Assembly: GCA_025612375.1 (NCBI GenBank)
Contig: JAAXKN010000007.1
Location: 62,001-126,000 of the forward strand
Origin: Ignavibacteria bacterium
GTDB lineage: Bacteria; Bacteroidota; Ignavibacteria; Ignavibacteriales; SURF-24
DNA: 64,000 bases
Direction: 5' to 3'
A program made the translations under genes and the position numbers. Below, piece after piece: positions 9,116-18,108 of this stretch (its first letter is position 1; each line of letters starts with the position of its first letter). Under the pieces are notes generated by a model. It saw only the letters and a list, made by a program, of their open reading frames with translations, searched no databases and was not told the DNA's origin.

Positions 9116-10021
9116 TTAGTTTATATTCTGAATTTTTCTTCCAAAATCTTCAGCTTTATTTAAGAATTTTTTTATATCCACGTCCTTACCCCTTATGACT
9201 GCCACAATAACAATAAGAGCGGCCCTCATCCCCTCGGCTACCTCCCTTACAGGCGGTATTGCATCTGACTTTAGGAGCTCAAGTGCCCTGACAAAAACAT
9301 GATGCATATTGGCTATAATTTCAAAACCTATTTTATCAGATAGATCCGCATTTTTCTGCATGATTTCACGGTATTTTTCTATCTCTTCTTTGCCAGGAGG
9401 CTCATCGGACATTTTCTTTAAGAACGTATCAAGCTCCTTTATAGGGCTTAAAATGCAGGCTTCATAATCTTCAAAGAGTATGTTTTCTTCAGCCTCAGTC
9501 TTCCTGACTGTCTGGGCAGCGCTGTCAGCAGACAGCTTTCTCGCCTCAGAGGGCTTTTCAGGAGACTTATCCGCTATGGCCGGGGTTACTGCTACCCCCT
9601 CTTCTACAGTTACTTCGTCATCAAAAGCCGCATCTGAACTTCTTTTTGAGAGGTCGACGCTGATAGCCTCATCCTCCATTTTCATATCATAGAGGATCTG
9701 CCTGAATGCCTGGGGCGTAACCCTGTCAAGCAGGTTGTTCAGGTCCTTAACTATGTAGTAGCTGTGCTCTTTAAACTTATCGGTAATTTTAAGAAAATCA
9801 ACTTTGCTTTTGGCTATAAAGTTATGTATTTCCCCTAGTCTTATGGCAAAGGTTGATAGCTCTGTAACTTTCTTCATTTTCTGAATTTCTTTTTCAAGGT
9901 CCTTTGACTGGCAGATATTCTCCCTTATAAGAGCAACGACCTCAATTTTTTCCGTATTTAATCTTAAATTATTGGCTGCACAAATAATACACTGGACAAT
10001 ATATTGCTGTATTAAGTCCAT
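9116..10021 (-). CDS. protein of unknown function, mostly helical
   Basis: I do not recognise this 301 aa protein. It has no signal peptide. Residues 1-120 and 185-301 look like two alpha-helical domains joined by an acidic, Ser/Ala/Pro-rich linker at about 120-185. The second domain, with long amphipathic helices, recalls histidine-phosphotransfer folds, but I see no convincing phosphorylatable histidine motif. Only 2 nt separate it from alr and 10 nt from manC, so it is very likely co-expressed with them. Its low-complexity linker and tight spacing argue for a real gene. Confidence 0.75.
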   Translation of the reverse strand: MDLIQQYIVQCIICAANNLRLNTEKIEVVALIRENICQSKDLEKEIQKMKKVTELSTFAIRLGEIHNFIAKSKVDFLKITDKFKEHSYYIVKDLNNLLDRVTPQAFRQILYDMKMEDEAISVDLSKRSSDAAFDDEVTVEEGVAVTPAIADKSPEKPSEARKLSADSAAQTVRKTEAEENILFEDYEACILSPIKELDTFLKKMSDEPPGKEEIEKYREIMQKNADLSDKIGFEIIANMHHVFVRALELLKSDAIPPVREVAEGMRAALIVIVAVIRGKDVDIKKFLNKAEDFGRKIQNIN

Positions 10022-10023
10022 AT

Positions 10024-11133
10024 TTAGTCAGTGTATACTCTGGGAACCCTTTTACTGATATTACAGGTAATTTCATAAGGAATTGTGTTCAGCATCTTTG
10101 CCCAGTCTGAAGCGGTAATTTCAAGTCCTTTTGATTTTCCGAGCAAAATGACCTCATCGTTTTCCTTAATGCTGCCGTTAGTCCCGATGTCGAACATTAT
10201 GCGGTCCATACAAACCTGCCCTACCTGCGGGTACTTTTTCCCCTTAATTATTACTTCAGCCCTGTTTGAAAGCCCGCGCACGTAGCCGTCGGCATATCCA
10301 ACTGAAGCCGTGGCAATTCTGGTTTTTGCTTTGGCTATAAATTTCCTTCCGTAGCTGATCGACTGCCCTGGCTCTACTTCCTTAATGTTTGTAACGCTTG
10401 TAACAAGCGACATTACAGGCTTAAGCTTAATAGATTCAGAAGTCTCATCCGAAGGATAATATCCGTAAAGGGCAATGCCCGGTCTTACCATGTCGAAATA
10501 TGCATCAGGCATATCCAGTATAGCCCCGCTGTTGGCGCAATGGGCCAGCCCGTAGTTAACGTTACTTTTCTTTAATTCATCAACAATGGCTTTGAATCTT
10601 TCCAGCTGCAGGAGCGCATAGGATTTGTCGTATTCGTCTGAGGTGGCAAAGTGTGTGTAGATGCCGTCAATGATGAACTGCTTATCCAGGCTTACCTTTT
10701 TAATGAATGCAGCCGCCTCACTATAGCTTACCCCGAGGCGCCCCATACCGGTATCTATTTTGATGTGGATCCTGATATTCTTCTTACCGGTTTCTCTTAA
10801 ATAGCTTAAGTGTTCTTCTGTAAATACAGTGAAAAGTACTTTGTACTTGAGGTAATCATTAACCTCGGATTTCAGAACCGGGGCAAAGACCAGCACAGGC
10901 TCCTTAAAGCCCGCTTTTCTGAATTCAATTGCTTCCTCAAGCAAGGCTACGGCAAAGTAGTCAGGTTTTTTGCTTTCTAAGGAAAGCAGTGTTTTTACAC
11001 ATTCCGTCATTCCATGGCCATATGCATCGGCTTTAACCACGGCACAAATTTTCGTTTTTTTTACTTTCTTTTTAATGTTAAGAAAATTGAATTTAAGGTT
11101 TGAACGGTTTATTTTGGCAATAGTAGGTCGCAT
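10024..11133 (-). CDS. alr: alanine racemase
   Basis: Alr interconverts L- and D-alanine with PLP for peptidoglycan. The PLP lysine is in AVVKADAYGHG (K34 from the chosen start). The conserved GMGRLGV, VRPGIALYGYYP and the catalytic-Tyr segment ASVGYADGYVRG are all present. An in-frame ATG at 11199 would add 22 mostly hydrophobic residues, so I chose 11133, where the protein starts MRPTIAKINRSNL as in other racemases. The length is then 369 aa, as expected. It is the first gene of the leftward run, divergent from the VWA gene. Confidence 0.94.
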   Translation of the reverse strand: MRPTIAKINRSNLKFNFLNIKKKVKKTKICAVVKADAYGHGMTECVKTLLSLESKKPDYFAVALLEEAIEFRKAGFKEPVLVFAPVLKSEVNDYLKYKVLFTVFTEEHLSYLRETGKKNIRIHIKIDTGMGRLGVSYSEAAAFIKKVSLDKQFIIDGIYTHFATSDEYDKSYALLQLERFKAIVDELKKSNVNYGLAHCANSGAILDMPDAYFDMVRPGIALYGYYPSDETSESIKLKPVMSLVTSVTNIKEVEPGQSISYGRKFIAKAKTRIATASVGYADGYVRGLSNRAEVIIKGKKYPQVGQVCMDRIMFDIGTNGSIKENDEVILLGKSKGLEITASDWAKMLNTIPYEITCNISKRVPRVYTD

Positions 11134-11385
11134 TTTTCCGAATATTTTTATTAAAAATAACCGTAAAATATACTTTTTATTAAAGTGATAATCAATCAAA
11201 TCATCTTTTTATTTTGTTATTGTGAAGCCCTAAAATAACCTTCCTTTTGCCCTGTTTTCCGGCAATTCCGCCCTTAATGTAAAGAGAGGATTTAAAATCC
11301 CCTTTTTCAAATCAGAACTTTTGTCTTTTTTATCAGGTTAATACTATATAGGCAATTTATTTATAAAATAAAATAAAGTGGCGAA

Positions 11386-12486
11386 ATGATAGGATACAGA
11401 TTCACAGATTTCACTCCCGATGATAATCAGGGGAGCTCTTTTGAATCACTGCTTAACGTATTCCTGCAGCTTCTGACGCTGACCTCGGGAAACGTTTCTG
11501 AAGCCCTTAACCTCTTAAGCCAGCTAGATTCAAAGTATAACCTGACTTCAGATGAATACGGAATTGGTGATTTTATACAGGATCTGAAGGACAAGGATTA
11601 TCTTTCTGAAGACGAATCAAATCCGGGAGTATATAACATAACGGCCAAAAGTGAACAGTCGATACGCCGCCGGTCGCTCGAGGAGGTGTTCGGCAAACTC
11701 AAGCGTTCTGTAGCCGGAAACCACCGCACCCCTTTGTCAGGCCGCGGGGATGAGAAAACTTCAGACAGGCGCGACTATGAGTTTGGTGATGCCCTGGACC
11801 AGATAGATATGACCGATTCAATTAAAAATGCACAGATCAACCATGGAATTAAGGATTTTACGCTCACAGAAGACGACCTGGAAGTTGAGGAAAGAGAATA
11901 TAAGACAATTACTTCTACTGTTCTTATGATAGATATTTCCCATTCAATGATCCTCTACGGGGAAGACAGAATAACACCGGCTAAGAAAGTTGCAATGGCC
12001 TTTGCTGAACTGATAACAACAAAATTCCCGAAGGATACGCTTGACGTTATTGTTTTCGGCAACGACGCCTGGCCGATTGAAATTAAGGACCTCCCCTACC
12101 TTCAGGTTGGGCCTTATCACACCAACACCTATGCCGGGCTTGAACTTGCAATGGATATTTTAAGGCGCCGCAGAACGGGAAACAAGCAGATATTTATGGT
12201 TACAGACGGAAAGCCTACCTGTCTTAAGGAAGGCCTCAAGTATTACAAGAACAGCTTCGGAATGGACAGGAAAATCCTCAACAAGACTCTGGACCAGGCG
12301 GCCAAGTGCCGGAGGATGGGAATAACAATTACAACTTTTATGATAGCAAAAGACCCTTATCTGCAGAATTTTGTCAGGGAATTTACTAAAATTAATAATG
12401 GGAAGGCTTTCTACAGCAGCCCGACCGGACTAGGTGAATACATATTTGAAGATTATATCCGAAACCGCCGCAAAACTCTTAAGTAA
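11386..12486 (+). CDS. von Willebrand factor A domain protein (partner of a ChlI/MoxR-like AAA+ ATPase)
   Basis: The C-terminal half is a VWA domain with an intact metal-ion adhesion site: DISHS at residues 183-187, a conserved Thr in NTYAGLELAMDIL, and VTDGKPT. The N-terminal ~170 residues are helical and charged with no known domain that I can name. There is no signal peptide, so it should act in the cytoplasm. Its stop overlaps the earliest possible start of the AAA+ gene (TAATG). By analogy with ChlD-ChlI, CoxE-CoxD and MoxR-VWA pairs it should be the substrate or metal-sensing arm of a remodelling machine. The target is unknown. Confidence 0.88.
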   Translation: MIGYRFTDFTPDDNQGSSFESLLNVFLQLLTLTSGNVSEALNLLSQLDSKYNLTSDEYGIGDFIQDLKDKDYLSEDESNPGVYNITAKSEQSIRRRSLEEVFGKLKRSVAGNHRTPLSGRGDEKTSDRRDYEFGDALDQIDMTDSIKNAQINHGIKDFTLTEDDLEVEEREYKTITSTVLMIDISHSMILYGEDRITPAKKVAMAFAELITTKFPKDTLDVIVFGNDAWPIEIKDLPYLQVGPYHTNTYAGLELAMDILRRRRTGNKQIFMVTDGKPTCLKEGLKYYKNSFGMDRKILNKTLDQAAKCRRMGITITTFMIAKDPYLQNFVREFTKINNGKAFYSSPTGLGEYIFEDYIRNRRKTLK

Positions 12487-12524
12487 TGCGGCCTGAGAGT
12501 AAACTAATGGAGGGCCCGAAAACT

Positions 12525-14039
12525 ATGTTGATTAAAAATCATTCCGAAATCAGAACTTTAGGACAATTAAAAAACACCGGTTATAAACCGCGCTCCATCA
12601 AGGATGAAATGCGCGAAAACCTGATTAAACAGCTGCAGAACAACGAGAACAGTTTCCACGGGATTGTCGGCTATGAACAAAGCGTTATTCCGGACATCGA
12701 TACCTCTATTCTTTCCAGGCACAATATTCTTCTATTGGGACTTCGCGGACAGGCAAAAACACGCCTTGCCCGCCTCATGATTAACCTGCTTGATGAATAT
12801 ATCCCTGTTGTGGAGGGATCTGAACTTAACGACGACCCCTTTGACCCGATTTCAAGGTATTCTCTGGACCTGATCAAGGAGCACGGCGACGATACACCGA
12901 TCTCCTGGATGCACCGCTCTGAAAGATATACGGAAAAGCTGGCTACACCGGACGTTTCAATTGCTGACTTAATTGGCGACGTGGACCCGATTAAGGCCGC
13001 CAACATGAAACTCCCCTATTCCGACGAAAGGGTAATTCACTTTGGACTTATACCGCGCTCGCACAGGGGAATTTTCGTCATAAATGAGCTCCCCGACCTG
13101 CAGGCAAGAATACAGGTCGCACTTTTTAATATCCTTCAGGAAAAGGATATACAGATAAGAGGCTTTAAGATCAGGCTTCCTCTGGACATACAGTTCGTCT
13201 TTACGGCAAACCCGGAGGACTATACAAACCGCGGAGCTATCGTTACACCATTAAAAGACAGAATTGACAGCCAGATCTTAACCCATTACCCGAAGTCAAT
13301 TCATATTTCAAAAGAAATTACAAGCCAGGAGGCAAAGCTGACAGTGGAGCAGGCGCAAAGGGTTTGTTCATCCGAACTTGTTAAGCTTCTTGTTGAACAA
13401 ATTGCCTTTGAGGCAAGGGAAAGCGAATACATCGACGCTAAAAGCGGCGTCTCGGCCCGCCTTACAATCTCGGCTTATGAGAACCTTGTAAGCGCCGCTG
13501 AACGCAGGCTCCTTATAAATAAGGAAAAAGAAACACACATCAGAATTAGCGACTTTGCAGGGGTAATACCGTCCATAACAGGTAAAATTGAGCTCGTTTA
13601 TGAGGGTGAGCAGGAAGGCCCGGCCAAGGTTGCACAGATTCTGGTGGGTAAGGCAATTAGAAGTCAGTTCTCTTTATACTTCCCTAACCCGGATAAGCTG
13701 AAGAGGAACCAGGATTCCAACCCCTATCTTCCTATCATTAACTGGTTCGGCAAGGGTAACCAGATCGATCTTATGAACAGCTTCTCAAATGCTGAGTATA
13801 AGAAGACACTTACAGCAATTCCCGGACTTAAGGAGCTCGTAAATAAATATCACCCGAATGAGGATGAATCTAATAAGCTTCTTTTAATGGAATTTATACT
13901 GCACGGGCTTTCTGAATACTCACTTTTAAGCAAGTTCCGCCTGGAAAAGGGTCTGCAGTTTAAGGATATGCTGAGCAGTATGTTTTCAATGAACAAGGAA
14001 GAAGATGAGGATTTGAATAACTCGGATACTTTCATCTAA
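12525..14039 (+). CDS. AAA+ ATPase of the magnesium-chelatase-I/MoxR type
   Basis: The Walker A motif is GLRGQAKTRLARL. The Walker B region reads GIFVINELPDL, with Asn where most AAA+ proteins have Asp before the catalytic Glu. Sensor 1 is in FVFTANPEDYTNRG and the arginine-finger region is PLKDRID. This pattern matches ChlI-like chelatase ATPases. Starts at 12486 and 12507 are also possible; I prefer 12525 because GGAGGG lies 10 nt upstream and the conserved region begins soon after (EIRTLGQLKNTGY). From 12525 the protein has 504 aa. It is coupled to the VWA gene and probably forms a hexamer with it. No chlorophyll, cobalamin or methanol-dehydrogenase genes are nearby. Confidence 0.88.
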   Translation: MLIKNHSEIRTLGQLKNTGYKPRSIKDEMRENLIKQLQNNENSFHGIVGYEQSVIPDIDTSILSRHNILLLGLRGQAKTRLARLMINLLDEYIPVVEGSELNDDPFDPISRYSLDLIKEHGDDTPISWMHRSERYTEKLATPDVSIADLIGDVDPIKAANMKLPYSDERVIHFGLIPRSHRGIFVINELPDLQARIQVALFNILQEKDIQIRGFKIRLPLDIQFVFTANPEDYTNRGAIVTPLKDRIDSQILTHYPKSIHISKEITSQEAKLTVEQAQRVCSSELVKLLVEQIAFEARESEYIDAKSGVSARLTISAYENLVSAAERRLLINKEKETHIRISDFAGVIPSITGKIELVYEGEQEGPAKVAQILVGKAIRSQFSLYFPNPDKLKRNQDSNPYLPIINWFGKGNQIDLMNSFSNAEYKKTLTAIPGLKELVNKYHPNEDESNKLLLMEFILHGLSEYSLLSKFRLEKGLQFKDMLSSMFSMNKEEDEDLNNSDTFI

Positions 14040-14068
14040 GCCATCAGCCCGTTCAGAATTGACATATA

Positions 14069-14101
14069 AAAAGGGGCAGAGTTTAAGGCTTTGCCCCTTT
14101 T
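14069..14101. terminator. bidirectional intrinsic terminator
   Basis: A perfect 10-bp stem, AAAAGGGGCA at 14069-14078 and TGCCCCTTTT at 14092-14101, lies between the convergent AAA+ and pmbA-like genes. T-runs follow in both directions (TGTTTTTC to the right, TTTTTATATG on the minus strand). Confidence 0.85.
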
Positions 14102-14114
14102 GTTTTTCAAATGA

Positions 14115-15437
14115 TTAAAGGCCGCTGAAGTTTACACCTGTAAAGGCCATAGTTGGAATTTTCATTGAGCTGTAGGGATAAGGGTCATTCCCCATTTCAG
14201 CTAAACTTTTCCAGAAGTCCTTTGCGTTACCGCTTACATTCATTTCGTTTACAGGTTTTACTATCTTTCCGTTCTCGATTAAAAATCCCACAATTCCGAA
14301 TGAGAAATCGCCTGTTGTGGAGTTGGAGTTGCCTCCTATAAACCCGTTAACAAGGATTGCTCTTTTCTGATCTTTAATCATGTCTTCCAGCGATTTTGTC
14401 CCATATTCAAAGAGAATGTTAGATGTTGATCCTGAATTAGGCTCCATTCCTATTTTCTTTCCATAATAATTATCGACATAGTAGTTTCTTAAAACTCCTT
14501 TTTCAATTATCATCTTCTTCTTAGCTGCAATCCCCTCGCCGTCAAAAATCCTGGAGCCGAATCCGCCGCGTACAAACGGGTCGTCTATAACGGTCAGTTT
14601 ATCCGAAGCTATAGGCTTATCCAGCATCCCATCCAGGAAAGAGCTTTTCTGCTGTAGTGCCCTTGCGCTTAAGGGTTCTGCAAGCATATAAAGAAGCCTT
14701 GATCCGGCCCTGTTTTCAACCAGCATTTCATAAATACCCGACTCGATTTTCTTCTGCCCGATTTTCTTTAATGCCCTTTCGGCGGCATTCCTACCAAGCA
14801 TTTCAGGCGTGGGCAGCTCATTGCGGAACCTTGAAGTGGCGTAGTACCAGTCCTCGGGCCTGCCGCCGTCTTTATCATTTACTGTAACCGAGGCTCCGGC
14901 TGTAAAGAATGTGCCTGCGCCTTCTCCCTTAAAACCGTTGCTGTGCACGCGGGCAAATTCATAATAAGAATCGTTATAGCCCGCAGTAGCCGAAATTATC
15001 AGGTCGCTTTGAGCTGAGGCAACACGTTCAATCTCTGAGGCAATATTCTTTCTTTCGGAAGCCTCAATTTTATCGTAGCCCGGATCGGTAAGTCCAAGGT
15101 CCGTATCCGTATTCTCAGGATAGTATTTGGGATCGGGCAGTGCCCTGAATTCATCGCGCGTAAGGTATTTTGTTCCAGCAACAGCTTCCTTAATAAATTT
15201 TTCAAGGGAGTCTTTTCTTAAGTCATTTGTCGAGTGCCCTGAATAGCGCTTGTCGGCGTAGACCTGAAGTGAAAGAGAGTTCCTTGTGGATTCCTTCATT
15301 GTCTCCAGTTTCTTATCCCTGTACTCAATTTCAATATCGCGGCTGTTGTAAATTACGGCAGAGGATTCATCGGCACCCGTCTTCAGGGCGTAGTTCATGG
15401 CCCATTCTGCAAGGTCGAGCCTTTCTTTATTATTCAT
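14115..15437 (-). CDS. pmbA: TldD/PmbA family protein, PmbA/TldE type
   Basis: TldE (PmbA) is the non-catalytic partner of TldD in a heterodimeric metalloprotease that degrades unfolded or modified peptides. The 440 aa protein has the family layout: an N-terminal domain with EIEYRDKKLETMKES, a middle region and a C-terminal domain with DDPFVRGGFGSRIFDGEG, IGMEPNSGSTS and GGNSNSTTGDFSFG. It has no HExxxH, as expected for the TldE side. The tldD gene lies 38 nt upstream on the same strand. It has no signal peptide, unlike its partner, which is odd if they meet in one compartment. Confidence 0.9.
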   Translation of the reverse strand: MNNKERLDLAEWAMNYALKTGADESSAVIYNSRDIEIEYRDKKLETMKESTRNSLSLQVYADKRYSGHSTNDLRKDSLEKFIKEAVAGTKYLTRDEFRALPDPKYYPENTDTDLGLTDPGYDKIEASERKNIASEIERVASAQSDLIISATAGYNDSYYEFARVHSNGFKGEGAGTFFTAGASVTVNDKDGGRPEDWYYATSRFRNELPTPEMLGRNAAERALKKIGQKKIESGIYEMLVENRAGSRLLYMLAEPLSARALQQKSSFLDGMLDKPIASDKLTVIDDPFVRGGFGSRIFDGEGIAAKKKMIIEKGVLRNYYVDNYYGKKIGMEPNSGSTSNILFEYGTKSLEDMIKDQKRAILVNGFIGGNSNSTTGDFSFGIVGFLIENGKIVKPVNEMNVSGNAKDFWKSLAEMGNDPYPYSSMKIPTMAFTGVNFSGL

Positions 15438-15475
15438 GGGAAAATTCCTTATAATTTCTTTTTAATATGGATGAA

Positions 15476-17029
15476 TTAGGATTTAGCAGTGCTGATTCCG
15501 CCGACAGTGATTTTCTTAACCTTAACCGTAGGCAGCCCCATTGAAACAGGCACACCCTGCCCGTTTTTGCCGCAGGTCCCGCCGCCTTCGCCTATCTTAA
15601 GGTCATCGGCAACCATTACAATGTCCCTCAGCACCTGCGGACCGTTACCTATAATGTTAACATCCTTAACGGGTTTTGTAATCTTCCCATTTTCAATCAG
15701 GTAGCCCGACTTCACATAGAAAGTAAAGTCACCGGCGCCTATAAATACCTCGCCGTTTGTAAATGCTTCAGCGTAGAGGCCCTTCTTAACGCTGGCAATA
15801 ATTTCATCTTTTTTATGGGGTCCCGGCTCCATGTACGTGTTTCTCATTCTAGGCTGTGGAACGTGCCTGAAGGATTCCCTTCTGCCGTTTCCGGTTGGTT
15901 TCACCTTGTAGTAATTTGCACTTATAATGTCGTGCAGGTAGCTTTTAAGTGTGCCGTTTTCCACGAGGTAAGTTTTTTCGGTTTCATTGCCCTCGTCATC
16001 CACGTTAAGCGATCCACGGAGGTTCGGGTTTGTGCCGTCATCCACAATAGTTACAAAGTTTTCGGCAACAGGTTTGCCAATTTTGTCGCTAAAAATTGAA
16101 ATTTTCTTGCGGTTAAAGTCGGCTTCCATTCCATGCCCGATAGCTTCGTGCAGAAGAATTCCGCTTATGCCCGGAGCAAGCACCACTTCCATTTCCCCGG
16201 CCTCAGGCTTTACGGCGTCAAAGAGCATAAGGGTCCGTCTTACGGACTCCTTTGCTAGGCGGTCAATATTCTCAGGCGTAAAGAACTCAATGCCGCGTCT
16301 ACCGGATAGGTCAAAGTAGTTCTGTTCTCGCTGCCCGTTCTGTTCAGCCGTACAGTTAACGGCAATCTGCCCCATCGGCTGATAGTCGCATACAATCTTG
16401 CCTTGTGAATTTGCTATCATAACGTAGGAGGTGCCGTTAATAAACCATATGTTAGACTTAATGATTCTCTTATCCTCGGCAAAAACCTTGTCGTTAATCT
16501 GCTGGAGGTAAGGAACCTTCTTATCCACACCGACCTGCTCCCATGGAGTTTCAATTGGATAGAAGTTCGGGACTTCCTTTAATTTCAGCTCTACCGGTTT
16601 GACTATATTGCCAGAGTCGGCAATGTTGGCGGCAGTTCTTGCGGCAAGCTTCATTGCGTTAGGTGTAATCTCCTCTGTAAAGGAGTATCCGGTCTGGTCG
16701 CCTTTAAGGACCCGTATACCAACGCCGAAGCCGACGTCTGTATATGCGCGGTTAACTGCCTTATCCTCAAGGCCGATATAATTATCGATCGAGTGCTGGA
16801 AGTAGAGGTCGCAATAGTCCCCGCCCTTAGACAGGGCTTCCGCCATAACATCACTGATTGTCTTTTCATCGACGCCGAAATGGTCCATGAATTCTTTTAG
16901 GTTAGCTGAAGAAACGGAAGGACCTCTTAAGGCCTTTTCGGTATCAAATCTCATAAAATAAGGCACGAAAGCGGCAGCAACTAAGCCCTTGGAAGTTCTT
17001 TCCAGAAAGGCACGCCTGGTAATTTTCAT
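15476..17029 (-). CDS. tldD: TldD-family metalloprotease with Tat signal peptide
   Basis: The zinc site HEAIGHGMEAD (HExxxH) near residue 290 marks the catalytic TldD subunit. Other family features are SGYLIENGKITKPVKD and GGGTCGKNGQGVPVS at the C-terminus. The N-terminus MKITRRAFLERTSKG has the twin-arginine pattern followed by a hydrophobic stretch (LVAAAFVPYF), so export by the Tat pathway is likely. Classic TldD of E. coli is cytoplasmic. The 517 aa length includes about 40 extra residues at the N-terminus. It is followed by the pmbA-like gene at 38 nt. Confidence 0.92.
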   Translation of the reverse strand: MKITRRAFLERTSKGLVAAAFVPYFMRFDTEKALRGPSVSSANLKEFMDHFGVDEKTISDVMAEALSKGGDYCDLYFQHSIDNYIGLEDKAVNRAYTDVGFGVGIRVLKGDQTGYSFTEEITPNAMKLAARTAANIADSGNIVKPVELKLKEVPNFYPIETPWEQVGVDKKVPYLQQINDKVFAEDKRIIKSNIWFINGTSYVMIANSQGKIVCDYQPMGQIAVNCTAEQNGQREQNYFDLSGRRGIEFFTPENIDRLAKESVRRTLMLFDAVKPEAGEMEVVLAPGISGILLHEAIGHGMEADFNRKKISIFSDKIGKPVAENFVTIVDDGTNPNLRGSLNVDDEGNETEKTYLVENGTLKSYLHDIISANYYKVKPTGNGRRESFRHVPQPRMRNTYMEPGPHKKDEIIASVKKGLYAEAFTNGEVFIGAGDFTFYVKSGYLIENGKITKPVKDVNIIGNGPQVLRDIVMVADDLKIGEGGGTCGKNGQGVPVSMGLPTVKVKKITVGGISTAKS

Positions 17030-17277
17030 ATATGCTCCAATTTATGTTAGAAGTGTAAATGTCTTCCTACAAGAGCAAAGAAAGAATGAAGTTAAAGTAC
17101 CAGAACAATAAGAACGGATAAAATATCGTAAGGGAAAGGTCATTGGAAAAGAGATATTGTCATCCCAATTATCAAACTTTAGTCAAAATAGCCTTAAATT
17201 AAAAGAAAATCAACGGTTCACTGAAGAATTCTAAAATATTTAATTTGAGGGCTTTAGTCGGATAGCTTATACCGGAA

Positions 17278-17460
17278 AGACAACTTAAGGGAAGCAGGTA
17301 TACGGCCAGGTCCCCAAGCACCGAAGGTGTGCACTGTCTATAGCTCGAGAATATCTCCCCTCAATCTAAGAGCCCTGAATGGGCTCCATGTATGGAAACG
17401 GGCTAAACATCAGGTTCCACAAGTGGGCTCTCCGGGAATGTCTGAGACCGTTATTCAGAC
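17278..17460 (+). ncRNA. structured non-coding stretch, possibly a group II intron domain I remnant
   Basis: The gap 17030-17489 has no convincing gene. Bases 17030-17277 are AT-rich with nothing I can name. From about 17278 the base composition rises in GC and several short hairpins appear: CACC/GGTG around GAA at 17319-17329, a perfect GAGCCC/GGGCTC hairpin at 17370-17386, and GTCTGA/TCAGAC at 17440-17460. The phrase CTCCGGGAATGTCTGAGAC at 17429-17447 resembles what I remember of domain I in bacterial group II introns. I see no domain V and no reverse transcriptase, so it would be a truncated relic. An unrelated small RNA is also possible. An 81-codon open frame crosses this stretch but looks non-coding. 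Confidence 0.3.
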
Positions 17461-17489
17461 AAAAATTTCTCGCATTTTGAATTGCCATT

Positions 17490-18032
17490 TTAATAGGTTT
17501 TCGGTCCAATCATATAGACTTTCCGGGTATGTATGGTATCTGCAATATCAGGCAGTATTTGAAGTTGAATAGTATTCCCGTCTTTTTTCGAGGATTGTTT
17601 TGCTTTTTCCGTATTTCTTCTTCTGAGTTCAGCAAAATCTTTCAATTTAATCGAAACAGATTTTGTTACGAACCCTCTTAATACGTATTTACCAAACGGT
17701 TCCCGGCCCCAGGTAATTTCCACATGATTTGATTTACTTATAAAGCGACTCTCTGAAGCTTCTTTACTAAGCTTTAATCTAAATGAAACAGTTTTTGTTT
17801 CCCCAGCCTTTATTTCTCCTTCCCACCGGTCAGGCCCGATTACTTCAAAACTGCTCGGCGCAACTCCTATATATATATAGCCTTCGACTTCTGAAAGAGA
17901 GTAAGTTACTGTGAACTCTTCCGTCGACAAAACGGAATCCTTTGAGGAGGCAAGAGTTATTATATATGGAATCTCTTGCGCCAGACACAAATTGGTTAGT
18001 AATAATAAAAATAAGGATACAGTTTTCAACAT
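17490..18032 (-). CDS. secreted protein of unknown function
   Basis: The protein of 180 aa starts with a signal peptide (MLKTVSLFLLLLTNLCLAQ) and should be exported. The next ~110 residues look like a beta-sandwich: TVTYSLSEVEGYIYIGVAP, then EGEIKAGETKTVSFRLKL, similar in style to BatD/Ig-like domains. The C-terminus is Lys/Arg-rich. I do not recognise the family. A TTG at 18041 is also in frame, but the ATG at 18032 starts the signal peptide directly. It lies 76 nt after another secreted unknown on the same strand. Confidence 0.7.
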   Translation of the reverse strand: MLKTVSLFLLLLTNLCLAQEIPYIITLASSKDSVLSTEEFTVTYSLSEVEGYIYIGVAPSSFEVIGPDRWEGEIKAGETKTVSFRLKLSKEASESRFISKSNHVEITWGREPFGKYVLRGFVTKSVSIKLKDFAELRRRNTEKAKQSSKKDGNTIQLQILPDIADTIHTRKVYMIGPKTY

Positions 18033-18108
18033 TAACCTCAAATATCAAAGAGTTGAATACCCGAGACCTACAGAACCGCGATCAATTATTAATTTTTTAT
18101 TTAATTCC

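Noticed and set aside
17327-17572. 81-codon open frame on the plus strand
   Set aside because: It crosses the structured stretch and then runs antisense to the secreted protein gene; it lacks a ribosome-binding site and family features, so I treat the area as non-coding.
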